Assembly (NCBI RefSeq): GCF_900169175.1
Contig: NZ_FXZM01000012.1
Location: 1-64,000, forward strand
DNA: 64,000 bases
Source: Brevibacterium jeotgali
GTDB lineage: Bacteria > Actinomycetota > Actinomycetes > Actinomycetales > Brevibacteriaceae
Reading direction: 5' to 3'
Shown here: positions 57,210-64,000 of the stretch, in pieces
How positions within the stretch are numbered: position 1 is the first letter of the stretch
Layout: each line of letters begins with the position of its first letter
The notes under the pieces: generated by a model
What the model was told of the DNA's origin: nothing
Database searches by the model: none
Seen by the model: only the letters and a program-made list of their open reading frames with translations
Program-made: the position numbers and the translations under genes

Positions 57210-57573
57210 CCTCTTCAGATCATGCTCGATGGCTGTATGGCGGCCGGTCGGAGTCTTCCCACACCGGACAGTGACTCTGCTGAGCGTCTGCCCGCATGGT
57301 CGCGGTCCTGCCGCGCTTCGGAACCCACTCTAGTGCGTGGGCGGCTTCCGGCGGCACCCGTATCGGCCTATGAGCCGACTGTCCCAGGTACCTATGAGGG
57401 CGGGCAGAAGATTCGGGTGTGCGCTGAGCGAGGACACCCGAGGTGTCGGGGGAGTCCGTGGGCTTCGATAGGCTGTAGGCGACGTGCGATGCAGAACACT
57501 TTCGTCTGGTGCTGAGCAGGCCGACCCGATCACATCGATCGGCGGCTCAGGGGCACTTTCATGAGGAGGAACA
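57210..57573. other. 364-base gap between DivIVA-like gene and thiolase gene
   Basis: Divergent promoters: a minus-strand -10 box TAGAGT at 57327-57332 and a plus-strand region with TAGGCT near 57473. Between them lies GACACC-CGA-GGTGTC (57433-57447), a 6-bp hairpin or operator. No gene is supported. Confidence 0.5.
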
Positions 57574-58770
57574 ATGACCGAAGCCGTCATCGTCGCGGGA
57601 TCGCGTACGCCGTTCGGGAAGATGTCCGGTGCGCTGGGTTCACTCAGCGCTGTGGATCTGGGGGCGGAAGCCATCAGCGGGGCTCTCTCCCGTGCCGGCG
57701 TGAGCCCCGATCAGGTCCAGCACGTGATCATGGGGCAGGTGCTCCAGGCCGGTTGTGGGCAGGGGCCCGCACGCCAGGCCGCGGTGAAGGCGGGCATCCC
57801 GATGTCCGTCAACGCGATCACGATCAACAAGCTCTGCCTGTCCGGGATCAACGCGATCACACAGGCCGCGATGCTCGTGCGCGCGGGTGAGTACGACGTT
57901 GTCGTCGCCGGTGGTCAGGAATCGATGACCAACGCACCTCACATGCTCGAGAAGTCCCGTGCCGGCTACAAGTTCGGCACTGTGCAGGTTCGTGACCACA
58001 TGGACTACGACGGACTGTGGGACGCCTTCACCGATGAGGCGATGGGCGGTCTCACCGAGGCGGCGAACGACGATGATGATCCGAAGCGCTCCTTCACCCG
58101 TGAGCAGCAGGACGAGTTCGCTGCGACGTCGCACCAGCGAGCTGCAGCCGCGCAGGATTCGGGTCGCCTCGCCGAGGAGATCACCCCGGTCACGCTGAAG
58201 TCCCGCAGAGGCGAGGTCACCGTCGAGCTCGACGAGGGTGTGCGTGCCGACTCCACCGGTGAGTCGATGGGCAAGCTGCGTCCCGCCTTCCGCAAGGACG
58301 GCACGATCACCGCGGGCAACGCGTCGCAGATCTCCGACGGGGCCGTGGCAGTCGTCGTCATGTCCAAGGCGAAGGCTGAGGAGCTCGGCCTGCCGATCCT
58401 CGCGGAGATCGGCGCTCACGCGTGGACTGCCGGCCCGGATTCGTCGCTGCAGCATCAGCCGTCGCAGTCCATCCGGGCCGCGGCGGAGCGGGCGGGGGTC
58501 GCAGCCGATTCGTTCGACCTCTATGAGATCAATGAGGCGTTCGCCGCGGTCGGCCTCGCATCGACCGCAGACCTGGGCGTCGATGCGGAGAAGGTCAACG
58601 TCAACGGCGGGGCGATCGCGCTGGGCCACCCGATCGGTGCGTCCGGTGCTCGCATCACCCTGGACCTCGCACTCGAGCTCAAGCGTCGCGGCGGCGGCAC
58701 CGGTGTTGCGGCGCTCTGCGGCGGCGGCGGTCAGGGCGACGCTCTCATCATCACTGTTCCGAAGGGCTGA
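57574..58770 (+). CDS. Acetyl-CoA C-acetyltransferase (thiolase)
   Basis: 398 aa. Active-site Cys in [17 protein letters not shown] (about residue 89), [13 protein letters not shown] with the catalytic His (about 350), and [13 protein letters not shown] with the second Cys (about 382). Condenses two acetyl-CoA to acetoacetyl-CoA or cleaves the reverse. It sits where M. tuberculosis has fadA4 (Rv1323), close to nucS (Rv1321). Co-oriented with a thiamine-binding gene 6 bases after its stop. Confidence 0.95.
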   Translation: MTEAVIVAGSRTPFGKMSGALGSLSAVDLGAEAISGALSRAGVSPDQVQHVIMGQVLQAGCGQGPARQAAVKAGIPMSVNAITINKLCLSGINAITQAAMLVRAGEYDVVVAGGQESMTNAPHMLEKSRAGYKFGTVQVRDHMDYDGLWDAFTDEAMGGLTEAANDDDDPKRSFTREQQDEFAATSHQRAAAAQDSGRLAEEITPVTLKSRRGEVTVELDEGVRADSTGESMGKLRPAFRKDGTITAGNASQISDGAVAVVVMSKAKAEELGLPILAEIGAHAWTAGPDSSLQHQPSQSIRAAAERAGVAADSFDLYEINEAFAAVGLASTADLGVDAEKVNVNGGAIALGHPIGASGARITLDLALELKRRGGGTGVAALCGGGGQGDALIITVPKG

Positions 58771-58776
58771 TCGATC

Positions 58777-59094
58777 ATGCTGCTCGCGTTCTCCGTCGCA
58801 CCGTCCGGTGGTGCCGATCCCGACGGTGACGGCGGCGTCCATGACGCCGTCGCCGCCGCGGTGAAGGTGGTGCGGGAATCCGGACTCCCGCACCGTACGG
58901 ATTCGATGTTCACCACTCTCGAAGGAGAGTGGGACGAGGTGTTCGCCGTCGTGAAGGCCGCGACCGACGCCGTGGCCGCCTTCGGCCCCCGTGTCTCGCT
59001 GGTCATGAAGGCCGACATCCGCTCGGGCCGCACCGATGAGCTGGACGGCAAGCTGGAACGGCTGGAACAGGCGATCGACCGCACCTCCGAGTAG
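58777..59094 (+). CDS. MTH1187/YkoF-type thiamine-binding protein
   Basis: 105 aa. Ferredoxin-like fold family (DUF77): start LLAFSVAPSG, then GLPHRTDSMFTTLEGEWDEVFAVVKAA, the family's TTxEGEW core. Members bind thiamine or related small molecules in the cytosol; their physiological role is unclear. It lies 6 bases after the thiolase, with a short acidic end (ERLEQAIDRTSE), so it is probably co-transcribed. Confidence 0.88.
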   Translation: MLLAFSVAPSGGADPDGDGGVHDAVAAAVKVVRESGLPHRTDSMFTTLEGEWDEVFAVVKAATDAVAAFGPRVSLVMKADIRSGRTDELDGKLERLEQAIDRTSE

Positions 59095-59198
59095 TGCGCG
59101 GAGCGCTCACGACCGACACGCATGCCTGCTGCGCCGGGGGAGTCGGAGCACACGTCCAGCTGAGTCCTGCTGGTGTGTGCCCGGCGCCTCGGCGGCGG

Positions 59199-59204
59199 TA
59201 GGAT
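59199..59204 (+). promoter_or_regulatory. Promoter -10 box (TAGGAT) of tRNA-Arg(TCT)
   Basis: The box ends 26 bases upstream of the tRNA start, typical for a short-leader tRNA gene. Confidence 0.5.
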
Positions 59205-59230
59205 ACTGCGTGGTCGCCACCCGGTGACAC

Positions 59231-59303
59231 GCCCCCATAGCTCAATGGATAGAGCAACGGCCTTCTAATCCGTAGGTTGCAGGTTCGAATCCTGCTGGGG
59301 GCA
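59231..59303 (+). tRNA. tRNA-Arg (anticodon TCT)
   Basis: 73 bases. Acceptor GCCCCCA/TGGGGGC, D-arm GCTC/GAGC, anticodon loop CTTCTAA (anticodon TCT), T-arm loop TTCGAAT, discriminator A, no CCA. The anticodon stem is ACGGC/TCCGT, so the pair at the base of the loop is C against T (C31-U39), a mismatch. Reads AGA, which is rare in this GC-rich genome. Confidence 0.96.
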
Positions 59304-59552
59304 CTTTCAACGCCGCTGACAGTGATGGGACGAGCTGTGAGGATAGTGCGGGCTGCGAGGATGCGAGTCTGCCGGCGACGGATCCGCCGATCGCCAGACG
59401 GATGGGCCGATGCGGGATTCTCAACAGGTGCCAGCACCCAGCACCCGGCACCCAGCAGGTGCGCGCACTCGGAGGGTCACGACTCTCAGTGAAACCGCAG
59501 GGTCCCGGCGTGGTGAGTGGAGGTCGGAGCCGCTTGCGCCCATGATTGACGC

Positions 59553-61277
59553 GTGGATGCCCGCTCAATGACCCAATCCGTCGGCGCAGACGCCGCTTCC
59601 GCGCTGGCGGATCTGCTGCGACGTGTGCAGGACGCCCGACTGCCCCTGGAGACCGCGTCGGCCCCCGATGCCCGGGCCCTCCAGCACTCGCTCGGCAATC
59701 AGCTCGAGGACTACCTGCTGCCGCGTGTCCAGAATCCGGACGCACCGCTGCTCGTGGTGATCGGTGGTTCGACGGGCGCAGGCAAGTCGACACTCGTGAA
59801 CTCGATCCTCCGCAAGTCCGTCACGCAGTCCGGGGTGATCCGCCCGACGACTCGTTCTCCCGTTCTCGTCCACCACCCGGATGATGCTGAGCACTTCCAG
59901 TCCGACCGTGTCCTCGCAGGATTCGCTCGGGTGACGCGTGAGGAGACTGAGTTGGACAAGCCGCAGCTGCGGCTCGTGGCCGACGCGTCGATCCCTCCCG
60001 GCCTCGCGCTGCTCGATTCGCCGGACATCGACTCCGTCATGGAGTCGAACCGCCGCATCGCCCGCCAGCTGCTCGCGGCTGCCGACCTCTGGCTCTTCGT
60101 CACGACCGCGGCCCGCTACGCGGACGCCGTCCCGTGGGCACTGCTCACCGAGGCGCAGGCCCGCGGCACGACCGTCGCGCTCGTGCTGGATCGGGTCCCG
60201 TCCGAGGCCAACCGTGAGGTGCGCCGTCACCTCACCGAACTGCTGAGTGACGCGGGGCTGGGTTCCTCGCCGGTCTTCACCGTGCCGGAGGTCCCGCTCG
60301 AGGACGGGCTGATCCCCGAGGCCGCGGTCTTCACCCTCACCTCGTGGATCCTCAACCTGGGGCGCAGCGAAGCGGCTCGGTCGCGAGTCGTGGAGAAGAC
60401 CCTCGTCGGCGCGCTGGCCACCGTGCCTCCGCGCGCAGAGGAGCTCGCCACTCACATCGTGGAGCAGGAGGAGCAGCACGCGCGCCTGAGTTCGGCAGTC
60501 GACGACAGCTTCAGCTCCGCGATGGGCGAGCTCGCCGCATCCCTGGCCGATGGCCGCGTGCTGCGCGGCGAGGTGCTGGCCAGGTGGCAGGACTTCGTGG
60601 GTGCCGGGCAGTTCTTCCGCGGCATCGAACCCACTGTCGCGCGACTGCGCGACCGGATCACCGCCGCCGTCACCGGTAAGCGGGACACATCCGAACCCCT
60701 GGAGCTGGCGATCGAGCAGAGCGTGAGCCTGCTGATCCGCGAGCAGGCGGTCCAGGCGGTCACGGGTGCTCGCATGAGTTGGGAGGAGACCCCGGCAGGT
60801 GCGGCGCTCATCGCCGCGCACGGCGACGAGGGCTTCGCCCGCTTCCGCGTCCCCGCAGATTTCGACGCGCGCGTGAACCGGGCGATCACTCAGTGGTCCG
60901 AGAGCGTCAACGACCTCGTCCGTGACGTCGGCCAGTCGAAGCGCGCCAAGGCTCGCATCCTGTCGTTCGGCGTCAACGGCGTGGGAGCGGTCCTCATGCT
61001 CGCTGCGTTCGCAGGAACCGGCGGTCTGACAGGTACAGAGGTCGGCATCGCAGGCGGTACGGCTGTGGTGGCGGGGAAGCTTCTGGACACGATCTTCGGC
61101 GACCAGGTGACGCGTGACCTGGCGGACACGGTCCGCACACGCCTGCTCGACTCCGCGCAGGAACTCGTGACGTCGTGCCGCACGCCGTTCGACGACGCAC
61201 TGGCCGCGGCCGAGGTCCCGCCCCGGCAGGCGGGCACGCTGCGCGGGAGCGGCACGAGACTCGAGGAGGCACTGTGA
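59553..61277 (+). CDS. Dynamin-family P-loop GTPase, first of a pair
   Basis: 574 aa. G1 LLVVIGGSTGAGKSTLVNSI (about 66-84), G2 Thr in IRPTTRSPVL, G3 LLDSPDIDSV (about 155); G4 is not a standard NKxD (VLDRV seen). Two hydrophobic stretches (about 477-510, GAVLMLAAFAGTGG onward) follow helical regions. It resembles the DynA/DynB pairs of Streptomyces that stabilise sporulation septa, and the YfjP-type GTPases. It is co-translated with the second GTPase by TGATG overlap. GTG 59553 is used; ATG 59568 is an alternative. Confidence 0.8.
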   Translation: MDARSMTQSVGADAASALADLLRRVQDARLPLETASAPDARALQHSLGNQLEDYLLPRVQNPDAPLLVVIGGSTGAGKSTLVNSILRKSVTQSGVIRPTTRSPVLVHHPDDAEHFQSDRVLAGFARVTREETELDKPQLRLVADASIPPGLALLDSPDIDSVMESNRRIARQLLAAADLWLFVTTAARYADAVPWALLTEAQARGTTVALVLDRVPSEANREVRRHLTELLSDAGLGSSPVFTVPEVPLEDGLIPEAAVFTLTSWILNLGRSEAARSRVVEKTLVGALATVPPRAEELATHIVEQEEQHARLSSAVDDSFSSAMGELAASLADGRVLRGEVLARWQDFVGAGQFFRGIEPTVARLRDRITAAVTGKRDTSEPLELAIEQSVSLLIREQAVQAVTGARMSWEETPAGAALIAAHGDEGFARFRVPADFDARVNRAITQWSESVNDLVRDVGQSKRAKARILSFGVNGVGAVLMLAAFAGTGGLTGTEVGIAGGTAVVAGKLLDTIFGDQVTRDLADTVRTRLLDSAQELVTSCRTPFDDALAAAEVPPRQAGTLRGSGTRLEEAL

Positions 61278-62929
61278 TGATCGACCAGTCGACACGTCCC
61301 GGCACGGCGCCGGCCACCGACACGTCGGCGCGCTCAGACGCTGCGGCGGGATCCGATCCGTCGCGCGACGAGCTGGGCCGTCTCACGGAGGGTCTGCGAT
61401 ATGCGCTCGAACGCGGGGAGGACACCCTCCGCCCCGAGCTCGTCACTGACGCGAGGGACCTCTTGGCGCGCGTCGACGAGCGCATGCGTCTGGGCGAGGA
61501 CCATACCGTCGTCGCGTTCGCAGGTTCGACCGGATCGGGGAAGTCCTCCCTGTTCAACGCTGTTGCAGGGCTGGAGATCGCCCAGGTCGGCGTTCGACGT
61601 CCCACCACGTCGAAGCCCACCGCCTGCGTGTGGGGGGCCGGGGGAGAAGAGCTCCTCGACTGGCTCGACGTCCCGGTCGAGAATCGCACGTGGCGCGAAT
61701 CCGCGCTGGATGGTGACGACCAGTCCGCGCTGCACGGGCTCATCCTCATCGACCTGCCCGACCATGATTCGACCGCGAGCGCACACCGCCTGGAGTCCGA
61801 CCGCATGGTCGGCCTGGTCGACGTGGTGTTCTGGGTCGTCGACCCGCAGAAGTATGCCGACTACTCCCTGCACACGGGCTACCTGGCGGCGTTCGCTGAG
61901 CACAGCACGGCCATGGTGTTCGTGCTCAATCAGATCGACAGGATCGCACCGGCTGAGCGCCAGGACGCCTCCGATCACTTCTCATCGCTCCTGCAGGCCG
62001 ATGGTCTGGTGGATGCGCGTGTCCGCACAGCATCGGCCGTCACCCACTACGGAGTCGACGACCTACGCCGGATCCTGTCGGAGACAGTCGCGCAGAAGCG
62101 GGCCGTCACAGAACGGCTTCTGGCGGATGTGCGGACCGTCAACGGCCGCGTCCTCGACGAGATCGGCGAGCCGCCCCACGGCATCGCAGACATCCGCGGA
62201 GCACAGGAGCTCGTGGACGCGATGACGGATGCGGCCGGAGTCGACGCGATCTCGCAGACGGTGCATGACGACTATCTCCGACGTGCGTACAAGCGGACCG
62301 CTTACCCGGTCTTCGCCTGGATGCAGCGTTCGCAGGCGGATCCGCTGGGGGCGAAGCACGGAGCGGACCGCGACGATCTCATCCGCGCTGGATCGCCCGA
62401 GGTGACGCGGGCTCAGCGTGCACGCGTGAGCCTGGCTGCGCACGACCTGGTCGATGCCGCTGTGTCCGGGATGCCGTCCGTGTGGCGCAATCGTGTCGCG
62501 AAGGAGGAGCGTGCCAGCTCGGAGGCACTCTCCGAGAACCTCGACGAGGCGATCACCGCAGTCGAGGTCCCCCGCCGGCAACCGGGATGGTGGACACTGG
62601 CGGGCATCCTGCAGGTGCTCTTCTTCACGGCAACCGTCCTGGGACTGGGGTGGCTGATCTTCCAGATCATCGCTATGCTCGGAGTCGGCTTCGAACCGGG
62701 ACTGTTCCTGTGGATCGTGCCGGTCGTCCTGTTCGTCGGAGGGGTGATCGGATCCTTCGTCGTGTCCGCCTGGGCATCACGAGCGCGGAGGGCGGGCGCA
62801 GTCGAGGCTGCGGACTCCATCACCGAGCGGCTCCAGGCAGCGGTCCGTTCCACTGCGGAGAGCGCATTCCTCGAGCCGATCACCGCCGTCGTCGACGACC
62901 ACCGCCGCATCCACGACGGGCTGCGCTGA
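61277..62929 (+). CDS. YfjP/dynamin-like membrane GTPase, second of a pair
   Basis: 550 aa. G1 VVAFAGSTGSGKSSLFNAV (about 80-98), G2 RRPTTSKPTA, G3 LIDLPDHDSTAS (about 157), G4 VLNQID (about 215). Two membrane helices near the C-terminus (about 443-470 and 478-505) anchor it. Its partner is the overlapping upstream GTPase. ATG 61277 shares one base with the previous stop, and GAGGAGG gives a strong ribosome site. Likely a membrane-remodelling or septal pair, as for the Streptomyces dynamins (inference). Confidence 0.82.
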   Translation: MIDQSTRPGTAPATDTSARSDAAAGSDPSRDELGRLTEGLRYALERGEDTLRPELVTDARDLLARVDERMRLGEDHTVVAFAGSTGSGKSSLFNAVAGLEIAQVGVRRPTTSKPTACVWGAGGEELLDWLDVPVENRTWRESALDGDDQSALHGLILIDLPDHDSTASAHRLESDRMVGLVDVVFWVVDPQKYADYSLHTGYLAAFAEHSTAMVFVLNQIDRIAPAERQDASDHFSSLLQADGLVDARVRTASAVTHYGVDDLRRILSETVAQKRAVTERLLADVRTVNGRVLDEIGEPPHGIADIRGAQELVDAMTDAAGVDAISQTVHDDYLRRAYKRTAYPVFAWMQRSQADPLGAKHGADRDDLIRAGSPEVTRAQRARVSLAAHDLVDAAVSGMPSVWRNRVAKEERASSEALSENLDEAITAVEVPRRQPGWWTLAGILQVLFFTATVLGLGWLIFQIIAMLGVGFEPGLFLWIVPVVLFVGGVIGSFVVSAWASRARRAGAVEAADSITERLQAAVRSTAESAFLEPITAVVDDHRRIHDGLR

Positions 62930-62984
62930 CCTCTCCACGACGACGTGCGCGGACTCCGCGTCACACGTCGAAGCCCACCTAGCA

Positions 62985-63019
62985 CGCAGGTGCGCACACA
63001 CGATGTGTGCGCACCTGCG
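62985..63019 (+). terminator. Terminator after the GTPase pair
   Basis: A perfect 16-bp stem (CGCAGGTGCGCACACA and complement) with a CGA loop, between the GTPase operon and ssb. Confidence 0.75.
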
Positions 63020-63127
63020 GCGTATCCACAGGCCTCGTCGCCCCGTTGTACAGAACACATGCGCACGATGTGCTCGTTCCACTGCCGGACAGGGAGGTTC
63101 CCTGTCGATGGGTGGAAGGGGAGTCAC

Positions 63128-63634
63128 ATGAAGATCACGAATGTCTTCGTCGGGACGGTGGGCCACGAGCCGCGTTCCGGCGCCTTCGAGGACGGTCGTG
63201 CCTGGGCGAACGTCCGGATCGCCGTCAACCACGACTACTTCAACGGGGCGACCGGCGAGGTCGTGAATCGCGGAGTCAGCTGGTTCGACGTGAACGCCTA
63301 TGGCGCACTGGCGAAGAATATGGCGTACTGCGTGCACAAGGGCGACAGCATCATCGTCGTGGGCGAGCTGCGACTGCGGGACTGGGAGAAGGAAGGTCGC
63401 ACCGGCACCAGTGGCACGATCGTGGCTGATGTCGTGGGACCCAACCTGCTGTTCGGCGTCGCGAAGTTCGTCAGCTCCAGCACACTCACCCCCTCCCCGG
63501 ACCCGGCAGACGACGACGGTGAGGGCGACGGCACCGGCACGTCGCGAGCAGACGGTGCCAGTGCTGCGGCGGACGTGGAAGCGGGTGGAGCCCCGAGTGA
63601 GGAGGAGCGAGCGCCGGCGGGCGCTCCGTTCTGA
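63128..63634 (+). CDS. ssb: Single-stranded DNA-binding protein (second SSB-type)
   Basis: 168 aa. OB-fold: starts MKITNVFVGTVGHEP, then ANVRIAVNHDYFN and WFDVNAYGALAKNMAYCVHKG, GDSIIVVGELRLRDWEKEG. The C-terminal linker is acidic and low in complexity (about 120-168), ending APAGAPF rather than the DDDIPF-like tip of main SSB, so it may be the paralogue (SsbB type) and bind repair partners differently. ATG 63128 fits the ribosome site GGAAGGGGAG. Its role with the GTPases, if any, is unknown. Confidence 0.85.
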   Translation: MKITNVFVGTVGHEPRSGAFEDGRAWANVRIAVNHDYFNGATGEVVNRGVSWFDVNAYGALAKNMAYCVHKGDSIIVVGELRLRDWEKEGRTGTSGTIVADVVGPNLLFGVAKFVSSSTLTPSPDPADDDGEGDGTGTSRADGASAAADVEAGGAPSEEERAPAGAPF

Positions 63635-63639
63635 GAGGA

Positions 63640-63655
63640 CCGTGCCGCGGCACGG
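63640..63655. repeat. 16-bp perfect palindrome after ssb
   Basis: CCGTGCCGCGGCACGG reads the same on both strands, with no loop. It could be a terminator remnant or a protein site in front of the lipoprotein gene, whose TAGAGT -10 box lies at 63707-63712. Confidence 0.5.
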
Positions 63656-63746
63656 CGCTCCCAGCACATCCGGGAGCGGCGAGTCGTGGACGAGCGCATG
63701 CGGCGCTAGAGTGGGATCCGCGCAATCGCCCTCCGGAAGGACTCGC

Positions 63747-64000
63747 ATGGTCACGACTCGTCGACTCGCCGCCCTCACGGGCACCGTCGCGCTCCTGCTG
63801 ACCGGATGCTCCGTGTTCGAACGCGAACCCGCCGAGCCGAATGTCGTGGAATCCGAAGAACCGGCGATCGTCGACGACGTCACGGCGGTGCTCGCGCCGC
63901 TCGTCGACGAGGAAGGGGCGCTGCCGACGTCCGCATCCCTCTTCGACACCCTCATGGAGGCCGGCTACGACGCCGATCAGCTGGAGGCCACCCAGGACGA
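63747..64000 (+). CDS. Lipoprotein (DUF6993-like), 5' part only
   Basis: 84 codons are visible, cut by the window end. Signal peptide with lipobox: MVTTRRLAALTGTVALLLTGC, where Cys follows LTG (cleavage before Cys), so the protein is lipid-anchored outside the membrane. The next part is acidic (EREPAEPNVVESEEPAIVDD) followed by LAPLVDEEGALPTSASLFDTL. The start resembles small actinobacterial lipoproteins of the DUF6993 type, but the rest is missing, so the family is a guess. Confidence 0.65.
   Translation, partial: MVTTRRLAALTGTVALLLTGCSVFEREPAEPNVVESEEPAIVDDVTAVLAPLVDEEGALPTSASLFDTLMEAGYDADQLEATQD

Noticed and set aside
63021-63127. LexA (SOS) box before ssb
   Set aside because: A GAAC and a GTTC are present but 27 bases apart end to end, not the 4-base-gap form of the actinobacterial SOS box.

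Overview
The window is 64 kb of high-GC DNA from an actinomycete chromosome. The markers are a SigR/RsrA thiol-stress pair, the multifunctional 2-oxoglutarate decarboxylase Kgd, the mismatch endonuclease NucS/EndoMS, a Rho factor with a large insertion, the 24-aa ribosomal protein bL37 and an Asp-type MurA. The long DUF222-HNH nuclease and the general gene content fit a Brevibacterium-like Micrococcales organism, but that rank is inference. Except for an IS3-type remnant at the left edge, the window looks like chromosomal backbone. Two blocks (guaB1-CNNM pair, and argS to atpC-DUF2550-murA-nucS) keep the gene order known from Mycobacterium tuberculosis.

Layout. 1-0.4 kb: right end of an IS3-family element. 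0.4-8.5 kb: small metabolic and stress genes. These are a PNPOx-like protein, a DoxX-like membrane protein, an MMPL exporter overlapping a pyrimidine-dimer glycosylase gene and divergent from a MarR regulator, a luciferase-like flavin oxidoreductase, a VOC protein, an Rv2578c-type radical SAM protein and a YceI protein. 8.6-13.6 kb, minus strand: aminotransferase, hisN, rsgA, aroA and a DoxX protein, several with TGATG overlaps. 13.6-14.8 kb: sigR-rsrA. 14.8-19.4 kb, minus strand: bL37, an SGNH-like protein and kgd. 19.5-24.8 kb: guaB1, two CNNM/CorC membrane proteins and a D,D-carboxypeptidase. 25.0 kb: tRNA-Arg(CCG). 25.3-28.8 kb: acyl-CoA degradation genes ending in a broken GAF gene. 28.8-35.3 kb: argS and the aspartate-family operon lysA-hom-thrC-thrB. 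35.6-41.9 kb: rho, prfA, prmC, the threonylcarbamoyl-AMP synthase gene and wecA. 41.9-50.2 kb: the F1Fo ATP synthase operon with its atpI-like and DUF2550 companions. 50.2-52.6 kb: murA, nucS and a zinc-ribbon protein gene. 53.1-57.2 kb: a DUF222-HNH nuclease gene, tandem repeats and a long DivIVA-like coiled-coil gene. 57.6-59.3 kb: thiolase, thiamine-binding protein and tRNA-Arg(TCT). 59.5-64 kb: a pair of dynamin/YfjP-type GTPases, an SSB-type protein and a truncated lipoprotein gene.

How the genes work together. Much of the window is core growth machinery: translation (argS, prfA, prmC, rsgA, bL37, TsaC-type protein, tRNAs), energy (ATP synthase, Kgd), amino acids (lysine, threonine, aromatic, histidine steps), envelope (wecA, murA, D,D-carboxypeptidase, DivIVA-like protein), and genome care (NucS, SSB, dimer glycosylase).

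The most interesting signals are regulatory. (1) sigR has a perfect SigR-type promoter leading to an upstream GTG start with a strong ribosome-binding site, and a second promoter that would make a shorter leaderless form. This matches the dual-isoform design known for Streptomyces SigR. (2) A second GGAAT-N19-GTT site precedes the luciferase-like oxidoreductase gene. (3) atpB seems to start at CTG. (4) A 33-codon leader ORF with a leaderless promoter ends one base before the first CNNM gene. (5) A 17-bp duplication has separated the prfA stop from the prmC start. (6) A GAF-domain gene is broken by an extra TGA just before argS.
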